Source: Akkermansia muciniphila
GTDB taxonomy: Bacteria > Verrucomicrobiota > Verrucomicrobiia > Opitutales > Opitutaceae
Length of the DNA stretch: 64,000 nt
Assembly (NCBI GenBank): GCA_945888375.1
Contig: CAMCZZ010000020.1
Span: forward strand, 1-64,000
Reading direction: 5' to 3'
Shown here: positions 17,982 through 28,145 of the stretch, piece by piece
Numbering within the stretch: position 1 is the stretch's first letter
Layout: each line of letters opens with the position of its first letter
The notes under the pieces: generated by a model
What the model saw: the letters and a program-made list of their open reading frames with translations, nothing else
What the model was told of the DNA's origin: nothing
Database searches by the model: none
Position numbers and translations under genes: made by a program

Positions 17982-18800
17982 ATGCCAGACTTCCTTCAAC
18001 TCACCGGAAAGACCGTGCTCGTTCAGGGCGTGGCCAACAAAAAGAGTGTAGCCTGGCACGTCGCCAAGTCACTCGAGGCGGAGGGCGCGCGGGTGGTTTA
18101 CGCCGTGCGTTCCGAGGCTCGGAAAAAATCCCTCGAGACGCTGCTCGCGGGCAAACCTGTTTTTATCTGTGATGTTGAGGAAAAAGGGGCGGCCGATCGC
18201 CTCGCGGCCGAGGTGGCGCAGGCGGGGCTGCTGCCGTTGCACGGGCTGGTGCACTCTATCGCCTTCGCCAATTATTCGGAGGGATTTAAGCCCTTCCATG
18301 AGACCAAACGGGAGGACTTCCTCCAAGCCACCGCGATCTCGGCCTTTTCTCTGGTCGAGCTGGCCAATGCCTTCAAAACCCATTTCGCACCCCGCGCCTC
18401 CGTCGTGACCATTGGCATCTCCTCGCTGCTGGTGACTCCGGATAACTATGGTTACATGGGCCCTATCAAGGCCGCACTGGAGTCGGCGGTGCGTTTCCTG
18501 GCCAAGTCCTTTGGCGCCCGGGCTGAAGTGCGGTTCAACGTCGTCGGAGCAGGTCCGCTCAAGACCAGTGCCTCGGCGGGCATTCCCGGTTATCTGGAGA
18601 GTTATCTTTACGCCGAGAAACTCACTTTTCGGAAACGTAATCTAGCCACTCAGGAAGTTGCTGATCCGGTTCTCTTTCTCCTGAGCGAGCGCAGTTCAGG
18701 CATCAATGGCACCACCCTCGTAGTCGATGCGGGCTTGGGTTCGAACTACTTTGACCAGGATGTTATCCGTCTGGCCATGCGGCTGGAGACCAAGCCCTGA
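17982..18800 (+). CDS. fabI: Enoyl-ACP reductase FabI
   Basis: 272 residues from ATG 17982. The nucleotide-binding start is [13 protein letters not shown], as in FabI, rather than the usual SDR glycine motif. The catalytic pair Tyr156 and Lys163 (NYGYMGPIK) has exactly the E. coli numbering. [20 protein letters not shown] and GTTLVVDAG are also canonical. It reduces enoyl-ACP with NAD(P)H. It starts 17 nt after the fabZ-like gene and ends 3 nt before the thiolase-like gene, forming a tight operon. Confidence 0.92.
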   Translation: MPDFLQLTGKTVLVQGVANKKSVAWHVAKSLEAEGARVVYAVRSEARKKSLETLLAGKPVFICDVEEKGAADRLAAEVAQAGLLPLHGLVHSIAFANYSEGFKPFHETKREDFLQATAISAFSLVELANAFKTHFAPRASVVTIGISSLLVTPDNYGYMGPIKAALESAVRFLAKSFGARAEVRFNVVGAGPLKTSASAGIPGYLESYLYAEKLTFRKRNLATQEVADPVLFLLSERSSGINGTTLVVDAGLGSNYFDQDVIRLAMRLETKP

Positions 18801-18803
18801 GCG

Positions 18804-19835
18804 ATGCGCTTCTCCCGCACATGCATCGAGTCCCTCGCGACTGCGCTCCCGGCGGAGACGCTCACTTCCGTCGCGATTGAGACCAGGCTCGCCCCCCTTT
18901 ACCAACGCTTGCGCCTGCCCGAGGGGCGGCTCGAGTTAATGACCGGAATTCGTGAGCGCCGCGTCTGGCCGGCGGGCACTCGCCCCTCCGATGCTTCTGC
19001 CGCGGCCGGTCGGGCCGCCCTTGCTCGCTCCGGACTCCGCGCCGAGCAGGTCGAACTCTTCATTCATGCCGCCGTCTGCCGCGACATGTTGGAGCCGGCC
19101 ACCGCGAGTTTTGCCCACCGCAAAATCGGGCTCCCGGCCACCGCCCAGATTTTTGATCTCTCCAACGCCTGCCTCGGGTGGCTGAACGCACTGACCGTCG
19201 CAGCTGGATTGATCGAAAGCGGCCAGATCCGGTGCGCTTTGGTCTGCGCGGGCGAAAACGGCGGCCCCCTGGTCGAACAAACTCTGCGAACCCTGCTCGA
19301 CGCTCCGCTCGATCGGAACGGGATCAAGCCCTACTTTGCCAATCTCACTATTGGTTCTGGCGCAGTGGGCGCGGTCGTCTGTCACGAATCGTTGCTGCCG
19401 GCGGGGGTGCGGCCGCATCGGTTGCTTGGCGGGGTCGCTCGCGCCGCGACCGAACACAGCGAACTCTGCCAAGGCGATACCCACGGGGCGGACGCGCTCG
19501 CCATGCAAACCGACAGCGAAGCCCTTCTGGTCGCGGGCATCGACTTAGCCTGCGAGACGTGGCGGTTGTTTACTGCCGGTTTTGGAACCGATTTTGACCG
19601 CACCATCTGCCACCAAGTCGGCAGCACCCACCGGCGCAAACTCTACGAGGCGCTGGATCTGGATTTGGCGAAGGACTTCTCCACCTTTGAGACCCTCGGC
19701 AACACCGGCTCGGTCGCCCTGCCCGCTACGCTCGCCGCGGCCATTGAGTCAGGCAGCGTTCAATCGGGTGACCGGGTGGCGCTGCTCGGCATCGGTAGCG
19801 GCCTGAATTCCCTGATGCTCGCGCTTGATTGGTAA
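18804..19835 (+). CDS. oleA: 3-oxoacyl-ACP synthase III family, OleA-like
   Basis: 343 residues of the thiolase/FabH superfamily with the full triad Cys123 (SNACLGWLNA), His270 (CHQVG) and Asn300 (TLGNTGSVALP). The block VCRDMLEPATASFAH places Glu97 where OleA has its essential glutamate, and SNACLG is closer to OleA than to FabH (AACAG). OleA condenses two fatty acyl-CoAs head to head. The next gene resembles OleB, which supports this assignment. A conventional FabH role remains possible. It starts 3 nt after fabI. Confidence 0.68.
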   Translation: MRFSRTCIESLATALPAETLTSVAIETRLAPLYQRLRLPEGRLELMTGIRERRVWPAGTRPSDASAAAGRAALARSGLRAEQVELFIHAAVCRDMLEPATASFAHRKIGLPATAQIFDLSNACLGWLNALTVAAGLIESGQIRCALVCAGENGGPLVEQTLRTLLDAPLDRNGIKPYFANLTIGSGAVGAVVCHESLLPAGVRPHRLLGGVARAATEHSELCQGDTHGADALAMQTDSEALLVAGIDLACETWRLFTAGFGTDFDRTICHQVGSTHRRKLYEALDLDLAKDFSTFETLGNTGSVALPATLAAAIESGSVQSGDRVALLGIGSGLNSLMLALDW

Positions 19836-19845
19836 ACCTGCCCGT

Positions 19846-20730
19846 ATGACGTCCATACCCGACTGGCTTCGGCCGCTTTATCCATTCACGCCTTGCTCCT
19901 TCACCACGCCAAGGGGCGCACGTCTCAGCTACCTCGACGAAGGCGGTGCGGGTGCGTCCGAGGCGGTGCTGATGCTGCACGGCAATCCTACCTGGTCTTT
20001 TTATTACCGGGACTTGGTAAAGACGCTCGCACCGCGGCTGCGTTGTGTCGTTCCGGATCATATCGGCATGGGCCTTTCGGATAAGCCCCACGACTACCCC
20101 TACACTCTGGAAACGCGGATTGCGGACATCGCCGCATTGGTTGCCCACCTGGGTCTTAAACGCGTGCACCTTGTCGTTCATGATTGGGGCGGGGCGATCG
20201 GCTTTGGGTTCGCCGCCCGGCATCCTGAGCTCATTGGCCGAATCGTTATTCTTAACACCGGTGCGTTTCCTTCACCCAACATCCCGGCGCGCATTGCCCT
20301 GTGCAAAACCAGGTTTCCTGGCACCGCGCTGGTGCGGGGACTCAACGGTTTTGCTGGTCCGGCCGTCTGGATGGCCATGGCCCGGCGCAGTCTCAATGCT
20401 TTGGAGAAACGCGCTTACCTGCTGCCCTACGATTCCTGGGCTAACCGCGTGGCGGTCGATGCCTTCGTCAAAGACATCCCCATGAATGACGTGCACCCGA
20501 GTTGGCCTGCCCTGAAGGCGGTGGAAGCCGGCATAGTTCGATTCAAGGATAACCCCGTGCTAATTATCTGGGGCGGGCGGGATTTCTGTTTTCATGATGC
20601 TTTCTATGCCGAGTGGCGGCAGCGTTTACCCGGCTCGGACGCCCATTATCTGGCCGACGCTGGGCACTACGTTTTGGATGATGCCAGCGAAGAGGTTCTG
20701 CCTCGGCTGGCGTCTTTTTTTCGCGGCTAA
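19846..20730 (+). CDS. oleB: Alpha/beta hydrolase, haloalkane dehalogenase / OleB-like
   Basis: 294 residues from ATG 19846. It has HGNPTWSF with Asn47, the Asp nucleophile Asp113 in VVHDWGGAIGF followed by Trp114, PDHIGMGLSDKP and a C-terminal AGHYVLDDA histidine. These are haloalkane-dehalogenase-family features. In ole clusters the same fold is the beta-lactone decarboxylase OleB. Placed 10 nt after the OleA-like gene, it fits that role. OleC and OleD are not visible nearby, so the pathway would be split or different. Dehalogenase or epoxide hydrolase activity are alternatives. Confidence 0.65.
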   Translation: MTSIPDWLRPLYPFTPCSFTTPRGARLSYLDEGGAGASEAVLMLHGNPTWSFYYRDLVKTLAPRLRCVVPDHIGMGLSDKPHDYPYTLETRIADIAALVAHLGLKRVHLVVHDWGGAIGFGFAARHPELIGRIVILNTGAFPSPNIPARIALCKTRFPGTALVRGLNGFAGPAVWMAMARRSLNALEKRAYLLPYDSWANRVAVDAFVKDIPMNDVHPSWPALKAVEAGIVRFKDNPVLIIWGGRDFCFHDAFYAEWRQRLPGSDAHYLADAGHYVLDDASEEVLPRLASFFRG

Positions 20731-20731
20731 T

Positions 20732-22288
20732 TCAGCCTCTTCCGTAAAGTTGGCCGAGTGAGCGAAGGTAGGCGGCGGACTGGTTTTGGAGCTGGTCAAG
20801 CTGCGCGGCGGAGTAGCGCCACTGCCAGTTTCCCGCTGCCACGCCCGGGGTGTTGAAACGCGCGGCAGCTTCGAGACTCAGCAGATCCTGCAGCGGGAGG
20901 ATGGCGAGTCTGCTCACGGCCGCGTAGGCGGCCCGGACAAAATCCCATGCGATTTCCCGACCATCGATCCGCAGGTAGCGACGCACATAGTCCGCTTCCG
21001 CTGGTGCGGCCGCCGCATACCAACCTGTCGTCGTATTGTTATCATGCGTGCCAGGATACACGACGGCATTGGCTGTGAGGTTGTGGGGCAGGTAAAGATT
21101 GCTGGCATCGCCGCCAAAAGCGAACTGCAGGATCGTCATCCCTGGCAGGCCACACGCATCGCGCAGGGTTCTTACGCTTTCAAAAAGTTCGCCGAGATCT
21201 TCGGCAATCAGGCGGGCGTCGGGCAGGGCGGCCCGGACGACGCGGAAAAAGTCCAGCCCAGGTCCCGTTTGCCATGTGCCTGACTTTGCGCTCACGGCTG
21301 CGGCCGGAATTGACCAATAGGTATCGAAGGCGCGGAAGTGATCTATGCGCACGATGTCGCAGAGTTCGAAATTAGCGCGCAAGCGACGTATCCACCAGGT
21401 GTAGCCCTCGGCGGCATGCACAGGCCAATTGTAGAGGGGATTTCCCCAGAGTTGCCCATCGGCGGAGAAATAGTCGGGCGGCACCCCGGCGACGGCTTGG
21501 GGTAGCCCCGTTTCTTGATCTATCTGAAACAAGTCCGGCCGTGACCAAACATCGGCAGAATCCCGGGCGACAAAAATCGGGGCGTCACCGATCAACTGGA
21601 TGCCGCGCGACGCGGCACTCGCGCGCACTCGGGCCCATTGCCCAAAAAAGAGGTATTGGAAAAAGGCATGCGCTTCCGCCTGCTGCAGAATCGAATCAGG
21701 CAGGGCAGCTGGTTTGATACTTGCTTGAAAGCGATATTCGACCGGCCACAGCCACCACGGCTGGCCATTAAAATGGTCTTTCAGGGCCAGAAACAGAGCG
21801 TAGCCATCAAGCCAGTCGGCATGAACGGTGCGAAATTCGGCAAACTCGCCATAGGGTAGGTGGCTGAATTTTCGAGACCGGGCAGCACTGTAGGCACGAA
21901 ACAATACCGGCCACTTGGCGGAGTAGAGCCAACCATAGTCCACTCGGTCAACCGGGAGACGGCGCAGTTCTTCCAAGTCGGCTTCTGAAAGCAAGCCAAC
22001 CTCAACCAAGGCATGCAAATCGATGAGGTAGGGGTTGCCGGCAAAGGAGGAAAAGCACTGATAGGGCGAGTCGCCGTAGCCGGTTGGACCTAGCGGGCAT
22101 ACTTGCCATTGGGAGATTCCTGCCTCCGCCAGAAAATCCAAGAAACGTTCTACCTGCCCATCAAGAACACCTATACCTTGATCGCCAGGAAACGAGGTGG
22201 GGTGGAGCAAAACGCCGGCAGACCGTTTTTTCAGCCAAGCAAACAGAGGCTCCGAACAAGATTCCGGGGCAATATCCTGATTAGACAT
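20732..22288 (-). CDS. malQ: 4-alpha-glucanotransferase (amylomaltase)
   Basis: 518 residues of GH77. The start region has KRSAGVLLHPTSFPGDQGIGVLDGQ, then PLGPTGYGDSPYQ, ELCDIVRIDHFRAFDTYW with the nucleophile Asp, LIAEDLG with the acid Glu, and YPGTHDNNTTTGW with the third acid. All GH77 catalytic blocks are present and length is normal. MalQ transfers maltodextrin chains in glycogen and starch metabolism. It converges with the OleB-like gene with almost no gap (1 nt). Confidence 0.94.
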   Translation of the reverse strand: MSNQDIAPESCSEPLFAWLKKRSAGVLLHPTSFPGDQGIGVLDGQVERFLDFLAEAGISQWQVCPLGPTGYGDSPYQCFSSFAGNPYLIDLHALVEVGLLSEADLEELRRLPVDRVDYGWLYSAKWPVLFRAYSAARSRKFSHLPYGEFAEFRTVHADWLDGYALFLALKDHFNGQPWWLWPVEYRFQASIKPAALPDSILQQAEAHAFFQYLFFGQWARVRASAASRGIQLIGDAPIFVARDSADVWSRPDLFQIDQETGLPQAVAGVPPDYFSADGQLWGNPLYNWPVHAAEGYTWWIRRLRANFELCDIVRIDHFRAFDTYWSIPAAAVSAKSGTWQTGPGLDFFRVVRAALPDARLIAEDLGELFESVRTLRDACGLPGMTILQFAFGGDASNLYLPHNLTANAVVYPGTHDNNTTTGWYAAAAPAEADYVRRYLRIDGREIAWDFVRAAYAAVSRLAILPLQDLLSLEAAARFNTPGVAAGNWQWRYSAAQLDQLQNQSAAYLRSLGQLYGRG

Positions 22289-22443
22289 AATATTTATTGT
22301 GCGATAGTTGTCCTAGAGCCACCAAGAAGTTCCCGGCAGCTTCAAAGGAGGCAATTTCAGGTCAGAAACCCAGCACAGAAAAATACAACCGCCTGTTTCG
22401 GGATCAGGTAACCCATCAAAAAGCCGGGCACTTGGTCCGGCAG

Positions 22444-22464
22444 AAAACCCGCGACAAGCGCGGG
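22444..22464 (-). terminator. Terminator of the chemoreceptor gene
   Basis: CCCGCG (22448-22453) pairs with CGCGGG (22459-22464) around a 5-nt loop. On the minus strand the stem is followed by TTTTC. It lies 19 nt past the stop codon of the chemoreceptor gene. Confidence 0.65.
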
Positions 22465-22482
22465 AATTCAGACGAAAATGAT

Positions 22483-23934
22483 TCAGGCTTTGGCCGCACG
22501 ACCGCCAACCAGGAGCGAAAGACGCGCGGTGGCGTTTTTGAGCTCATCTGACTGGCCCGACAACTCCGCGGCGGCGGACGCCGTCTCTTCCGCGGTGGCG
22601 GCATTAGACTGGGTCATCTTATCCATACCAAAAATCGCGTCCCGAATCTGCTGAAGTCCGCTCGATTGCTCCCGGGAAGCCGTGGCAACCTCGGCAACCA
22701 TCCCGTCAACTTCACGGATCTTTTCGACAATTTGAGTTAGCCCCCGCGCAACACTATCGGAAATTTGCACGCCTTGGGCGCTGCGTTCGGAAGCAGCCGC
22801 GATTTTCTCGGCGGTCTCCCGGGATGCGAGCGCCGAGCGCTGGGCCAACGATCGCACTTCATCGGCAACGACGGCGAAACCGGCGCCCGCCTCGCCTGCG
22901 CGCGCCGCTTCCACGGCGGCATTCAAGGCGAGGATGTTGGTCTGGAACGCGATCTCGTCGATTGTTTTGATAATTTGCGCAATTTCTTGGGAGGATTGCT
23001 GAATGGCGGACATCGACGCCTGCATGCGCGTGACTTCCTCGGCCCCGGCCTCGGCGGCGGAGCGGGCGGAATTTGCAGCGGATTTACCGGCCAAGGCGTG
23101 GTCAGCGTTTCGGCCCGTCATGCTAGAAAGTTCTTCCACCGTAGCGGAGATTTCTTCGAGGGAAGCAGCCTGTTCGCTCGCGCCCTTAGCCAGATTCTGG
23201 CTCGCGGAAGTGACGTGGCGGGAAGCCCCTGCATTAGTCTCGGCCGTTTGCGTGAGATTGCTAATAATCGCCATGAACGGACGTGGAATGCTCCGCGCGA
23301 CCAAGACCCCGATCAGAATGATCAAGAAAACGGCAACCGCAGCTGCACCAAAAAGTATTTGGCGAAAGCGCCGCGCTTCCAATGAAGCCTCGTCTCTCAT
23401 TTTTAATGCTTCAGATTCAATCAATTCGGAAACTTTACCTAGAGCATCTTCGAGCTGACCAAAGGCCTTGGTGAAAGCCGGTAAAGTGGCTTCAGCCGTG
23501 GCTAAATCTTTGCCGGCCAAGCCAACCATAGTGCGCGAGCTTTCAACGTAGGCGGTGAGAGCAGGCTTGCATTCTTCCAGAGCCGTGAGAACCGGGCCTG
23601 CACTGACCAGGGATTGATTTTCTTTCAATTCGGCCTGGATGATCTCAATGTGTTCGGCATTCTCCTTGGCAATCAGGGTTATAGCCGCTGTATCGCGAAG
23701 TTGCGCAGCATGTAAGGCGGACATCACGTCTCCCCGAAGAGCATCGTGCATCATGTCTGCGTTCGCGTGGTGCTGAAGCGATTGAAAAACTTTAATAACC
23801 GCTTCGCCCGCTTCATTTAGGCGAACAAATTCCCGATGAACCGAGAAAGTGAGCAGCCCGATAACCAAAATAGCTGAAGCGGCAAGGGCGCCGACCTTAT
23901 GATTGATGTTTAAATTCATTGATAAAAAAGTCAT
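22483..23934 (-). CDS. Methyl-accepting chemotaxis protein
   Basis: 483 residues. There is a first TM helix at about 15-33, a helical periplasmic four-helix-bundle-like domain (about 35-190) and a second TM near 198-220 ([20 protein letters not shown]). The cytoplasmic coiled coil carries the highly conserved hairpin tip [24 protein letters not shown] and [15 protein letters not shown]. The HAMP segment is short or degenerate. It senses an unknown ligand and signals to CheA/CheW, which are not in this window. A second start at residue 6 is possible. Confidence 0.92.
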   Translation of the reverse strand: MTFLSMNLNINHKVGALAASAILVIGLLTFSVHREFVRLNEAGEAVIKVFQSLQHHANADMMHDALRGDVMSALHAAQLRDTAAITLIAKENAEHIEIIQAELKENQSLVSAGPVLTALEECKPALTAYVESSRTMVGLAGKDLATAEATLPAFTKAFGQLEDALGKVSELIESEALKMRDEASLEARRFRQILFGAAAVAVFLIILIGVLVARSIPRPFMAIISNLTQTAETNAGASRHVTSASQNLAKGASEQAASLEEISATVEELSSMTGRNADHALAGKSAANSARSAAEAGAEEVTRMQASMSAIQQSSQEIAQIIKTIDEIAFQTNILALNAAVEAARAGEAGAGFAVVADEVRSLAQRSALASRETAEKIAAASERSAQGVQISDSVARGLTQIVEKIREVDGMVAEVATASREQSSGLQQIRDAIFGMDKMTQSNAATAEETASAAAELSGQSDELKNATARLSLLVGGRAAKA

Positions 23935-24036
23935 TCCTCAAGTTGCCGGCCGAGCTGGCAGGGAAAGAGCGGATTCTTTATCTATCGGTCGCGAGTCCTT
24001 AAACTAAAGGGGAGGCCCAAAGTTAGGGTCGGATAT

Positions 24037-26073
24037 TCAGCCGTAAGTCTCTTTTAAAACAAGCGCGAGCCGGCTCGCGAATTCGTCGCTTGAAAATGGC
24101 TTGGAAAGGAAGCGGACATCCTGCCGCTGAAGTGCGTGTTGGGTGACCGGATCGTCCACATAGCCGGACATATAAATAACTGGCAGACCGGGCTTAATAG
24201 CCAAAATCTTCTCGGCCAATTCATGGCCATTCATGCCGGGCATCACGATATCTGTTATCAGCAGGTCAATGTCCTTCACCTTGTCAGCATCGACATAAGC
24301 CAGGGCTTCCTTGCTACCTGGAAAGCTTATAACTTGGTGTCCAAGTGTTTCCGCAAGCATCAGGGTAACTGCTCGGACGAGGTCGTCATCCTCCACCAGC
24401 ATGATGCGAACTGGCGCAGAGGAAGCGCGCTCGCCGGCTTCGACCAGAGGGGCCAACAGCGGGTCGGCAATTTCCGGCAGGTCCAAGTGGAAAACAGTTC
24501 CCTTCCCCGCTTCTGTCTCAAAAGTGAGGTTACCGCCGCAGCTTTTGGCAATCGCTAGGCATGTAGGCAGGCCGAGACCGGTGCCGAGGCCCCGTGCCTT
24601 GGTGGTGAAAAACGGCTCAAAAACACGCTTTTGAATTTCTGGCGGGATGCCGGGGCCGGAATCCGAGACCGATATGCGCACTTTCCCCCCGTTTTCCGTC
24701 GGGTAGGAGGAGACGCTTAATAATAAGCGTCCGTCAGTAGTCATTACATCCCTTGCATTTAAGCAAAGATTAAAAAGGATTTGCTCAAGCTGCTTGCGAT
24801 CCGCGATGCACCAAGCCGGTTGCTCGGACAAGACAACTTCGATGCTGATATGCTCGCTGAGGAGCGAACGGATAAAGCCACGTAACTCGTCAATGATATG
24901 ATTCAAATCCAGACTCTCGGGCTGGGCGATTTCTTGACGACTAAAGGAGAGTAGCTGCCGGACCAAATGACTGGCCCGGTTAGATGCATGCAGAATATCA
25001 TCAATTTTAGTGCGTTGTGCGGGCTCCGTAAGTTCATCGCGCAGCAAGTCGGCAAAACAACGAATGGCGGTGAGGAGATTGTTAAAGTCGTGGGCCACCC
25101 CACCGGCCAACAGGCCGACAGCCTCCATTTTTTGCGCTTGCAGGGCGCGTTCCTCGCTCTCGCGAAGCTTGTTCTCGGCCCTCCGCCGCTCATGGGCGAT
25201 AGCCAAGATCCCCGCAAGGTCCCGGGCATAGTGAATCGGGCCGATCGGCTCGGGTTTGGCTTCCCGACAGAGGCCTATCAAACAACCCGCTGCAGGATTT
25301 TGTGGATCGAGCGGGATGGCAATAGCCCCCTCCCACCCCTGTTCGTTTAGCCATTGATTGGAAAGCGGGAAATCCGCGCCGTCCGAGGGGTATTCCAACA
25401 CGAACTCCTGCGTCAGGGACTCCGTGATTAAAACCGGCGCGGCCTCCTCTTCGGCCAGTCCGCACGACGCGACGACTTGCGGTGCCTCCCCACCCTCGCT
25501 TTGAATCAATATTGCGGCGGTCACCCCCAGGTTTTCGCAAAAAAGCCGCAGCGCTTCCTGGTTCAGCTTTTCATTCGTATTCTGCACGAGGGCCACTCGG
25601 CTGAAATAGGTCAAGGAGGTCTGCCGAAGTGCGATCAGCGCTAGTTTTTGCTCATGCTCCTTTTGCGACTGAATATCGATAGCGGAGCCGATGTAACCAA
25701 TCATGTTACCTTGGGCATCGATCCAAGGCTGGATGCGTTCCAGCATCCAGCAAAACGCTCCATCCGCCTGGCGCAGGCGAAATTCAAAGGTGGTCGGACT
25801 GCCCGCAAAGGAGGGGTCTCCGGCGATGATGCGGTTGCGGTCGTCCGGGTGAATCAGCTTGGCGATGGTTTGGCTGTCCGCTTGCTCCACCGCCACGCCG
25901 GTGGCTGCGCGCCAAGCGACATTAGCGTGGAGCAAATGTCCTTCGAGATCGGCTACCCAGACCAAGGCCGGGGTCATGTCTAAGAGCTTGGCCCAATCAC
26001 CGGGAACTTCAGGCCTCTGCATCTTTTTCGTATGCTCGTTGGCTCGGATAAAATACGGCATAATAAAATCCAA
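24037..26073 (-). CDS. Hybrid sensor histidine kinase (PAS-GAF-HisKA-HATPase-REC)
   Basis: 678 residues, no TM helix. A PAS domain (about 30-140, with HPDDRNR) is followed by a GAF-like region (about 165-295). The H-box is [15 protein letters not shown] with phospho-acceptor His328, and the ATPase shows [10 protein letters not shown] and [13 protein letters not shown]-terminal receiver begins IMLVEDDD with phospho-acceptor Asp about 608 ([13 protein letters not shown]). HDFNNLL kinases with a fused REC commonly pass phosphate to a separate partner. No partner is adjacent. It is divergent from the permease gene, with starts within about 85 nt. Confidence 0.92.
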   Translation of the reverse strand: MDFIMPYFIRANEHTKKMQRPEVPGDWAKLLDMTPALVWVADLEGHLLHANVAWRAATGVAVEQADSQTIAKLIHPDDRNRIIAGDPSFAGSPTTFEFRLRQADGAFCWMLERIQPWIDAQGNMIGYIGSAIDIQSQKEHEQKLALIALRQTSLTYFSRVALVQNTNEKLNQEALRLFCENLGVTAAILIQSEGGEAPQVVASCGLAEEEAAPVLITESLTQEFVLEYPSDGADFPLSNQWLNEQGWEGAIAIPLDPQNPAAGCLIGLCREAKPEPIGPIHYARDLAGILAIAHERRRAENKLRESEERALQAQKMEAVGLLAGGVAHDFNNLLTAIRCFADLLRDELTEPAQRTKIDDILHASNRASHLVRQLLSFSRQEIAQPESLDLNHIIDELRGFIRSLLSEHISIEVVLSEQPAWCIADRKQLEQILFNLCLNARDVMTTDGRLLLSVSSYPTENGGKVRISVSDSGPGIPPEIQKRVFEPFFTTKARGLGTGLGLPTCLAIAKSCGGNLTFETEAGKGTVFHLDLPEIADPLLAPLVEAGERASSAPVRIMLVEDDDLVRAVTLMLAETLGHQVISFPGSKEALAYVDADKVKDIDLLITDIVMPGMNGHELAEKILAIKPGLPVIYMSGYVDDPVTQHALQRQDVRFLSKPFSSDEFASRLALVLKETYG

Positions 26074-26157
26074 CCAGTGCTTGGCGATGCGGGCGAGCGC
26101 GAAGAAAACACGACTTTTTCATGGCCGCACCTGATGGCAAACGTGCACCCTCCTGTC

Positions 26158-27852
26158 ATGTCGCAGACCTTCGCCCGCTCCGTCTTCGTCTTCACCCTGC
26201 TGTTTTTCGCAGCTTTCTTTTTCTGGCCAGTCTTTCAAATCCTGCGCGGTGGCTTTCTGGACGCCGACGGTCGCTTCACGCTGGGCACGTTTATGGCCCT
26301 GCTGTCCGATCCGCTCTATCGTAGTGGTTTGCTCAACTCCTTCTGGCTTGGTCTAGCGACCACTAGCCTCGCCTTCGCCATCGGGCTGCCCCTTGCTTTA
26401 ATCAGCGATCGCTTCCTCTTCCCCGGCAAGACCGCTCTGGCCTCAGTCGTGCTGATCCCCATGATTTTGCCGCCGTTTGTCGGGGCCATCGGCATCAAAC
26501 AGATCTTCGGTCAGTATGGCGCGCTCAACGCCCTGCTGATCCAGATCGGTCTTCGCCCCGAGGGCTGGACTTTCGACTGGTTCGCAGTCGCGCCTTTTTT
26601 GGGAATAGCCGCCGTCAACGCGCTCTCCCTCTATCCCATAATCTACCTTAACTGCGCCGCCGCCCTCGCCAACGTCGATCCCGCCTTGGAAGAGGCGGCG
26701 CAAAACCTCGGATGCACCGGGCTTAGACGTTTCCGCCGCATCACCCTGCCGCTCATCCGCCCGGGCCTTTTTGCGGGCGGCACCATTGTTTTTATCGCCG
26801 GCTTCACCGAACTGGGCGTGCCCCTGATTTTCGACTACCCTAGGGTTACCTCGGTGCAGATTTTTTACGGCTTAAAGGATATCGGCGGCAATCCCGCACC
26901 CTACGCACTTGTGACGCTGTTGCTGCTTTCGACCACCGCACTCTACGCCGTCGGCAAAGGCCTGTTTGGTCGCCAAGCCCATGCGATGATGGCCAAAGCC
27001 TCTTCCACGGGCGGTGCACGGGCACTCGGCATAGCCCCAGCCCTGCTCTGCACCGCGTTTTTTGGCGGCGTCACCGCCCTAGCTATACTACCCCACGTCG
27101 GGGTAGTCCTGACCGCTTTTGCCCAAGATTGGTATGCCGCCGTGCTGCCGACCGGTTTTACCTTGGAAAATTTTAGCTTGGCCCTCGGGCATCCGCTGAC
27201 GGTCGACGCCATCAGAAACTCGCTCAAATTCGCCGCCGCCAGCACCGTGATCGACATCGCGCTGGGAATCGCCATCGCCTATGTCATCGTGCGGTCTAAA
27301 CTCCCTTGGCGCGGCTTGCTCGATGTGCTCGCCATGTTGCCGCTCGCCGTGCCCGGCCTGGTCATCGCTTTCGGTTACCTCGCCATGAGTCAGGAGGGGC
27401 GCTTCTTCGCCTTCCTTAATCCCGTGGCCGACCCCACCATTTTATTGATTATCGCCTACTCGGTGCGCCGCCTGCCCTATGTGGTGCGATCGGCCGTCGC
27501 CGGCTTTCAGCAGACCAGCGAAACTCTTGAGGAGGCCGCCCAAAACCTCGGCTGCCCCCCCCTGCGTGCCTTGCGCAAGATCACCCTCCCGCTGATCGCG
27601 GCAAACCTCATCGCAGGCGGACTGCTCGCTTTCGCCTTCGCCATGCTGGAGGTTTCCGACTCCCTGATTCTCGCCCAGAAGCAGGCCTTTTATCCGATCA
27701 CCAAAGCCATTCTGGAACTCTTTCAGTTGCTCGGTGACGGCCAGTTTATCGCCAGCGCGCTCGGCGTCTGGGCCATGACCTTTCTCGGTATTTGCATTGT
27801 CGGCCTTAGCCTCGTGCTGGGTAAAAAACTCGGCGCCATTTTCCGTGTTTAA
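26158..27852 (+). CDS. ABC transporter permease, Fbp/Sfu (ferric iron) type
   Basis: About 564 residues with two tandem binding-protein-dependent permease modules, each with six or so TM helices. Both carry the EAA loop: LEEAAQNLGCTGLRRFRRITLPLI in module one and LEEAAQNLGCPPLRALRKITLPLI in module two. This duplicated layout is that of FbpB/SfuB iron(III) or thiamine/putrescine-like importers. I chose ATG 26158; ATG 26134 in frame would add eight residues. No ATPase or binding protein gene is beside it, so it is an orphan here. Confidence 0.85.
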   Translation: MSQTFARSVFVFTLLFFAAFFFWPVFQILRGGFLDADGRFTLGTFMALLSDPLYRSGLLNSFWLGLATTSLAFAIGLPLALISDRFLFPGKTALASVVLIPMILPPFVGAIGIKQIFGQYGALNALLIQIGLRPEGWTFDWFAVAPFLGIAAVNALSLYPIIYLNCAAALANVDPALEEAAQNLGCTGLRRFRRITLPLIRPGLFAGGTIVFIAGFTELGVPLIFDYPRVTSVQIFYGLKDIGGNPAPYALVTLLLLSTTALYAVGKGLFGRQAHAMMAKASSTGGARALGIAPALLCTAFFGGVTALAILPHVGVVLTAFAQDWYAAVLPTGFTLENFSLALGHPLTVDAIRNSLKFAAASTVIDIALGIAIAYVIVRSKLPWRGLLDVLAMLPLAVPGLVIAFGYLAMSQEGRFFAFLNPVADPTILLIIAYSVRRLPYVVRSAVAGFQQTSETLEEAAQNLGCPPLRALRKITLPLIAANLIAGGLLAFAFAMLEVSDSLILAQKQAFYPITKAILELFQLLGDGQFIASALGVWAMTFLGICIVGLSLVLGKKLGAIFRV

Positions 27853-28006
27853 ATTAGCCCCGGCGGCCTCAACGGCTTGGCCGTCCACGCCAGTAACACC
27901 GGCAGCGTAGCCTCCTCTTCGCCTGCACCGAAGCCACTGTTCCAAGTTTAGCAGCTTGGCTTCAGCCCCACCCAATTTCCCTTAGAGAAACCGGAAACCG
28001 GCGAAG

Positions 28007-28028
28007 CCGGCGCCCAGCTTTTCGCCGG
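28007..28028. terminator. Possible bidirectional hairpin between permease and hemB
   Basis: CCGGCG (28007-28012) pairs with CGCCGG (28023-28028) around a 10-nt loop, in the 293-nt convergent gap between the permease and hemB ends. No strong T-run follows on either strand, so this is a weak call. The rest of the gap (27853-28145) shows no coding or RNA signature I recognise. Confidence 0.35.
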
Positions 28029-28145
28029 GGGGGTATCCATCACTGCGGTCCGTCACCGATCCCCTTCGCGCGCCGTCTCCGAAACTCTCGAGCTCTAAGT
28101 TTCCCACGCCCACGGCCCGCGCGCAAGCGTGCGACCTTTGCCAAC

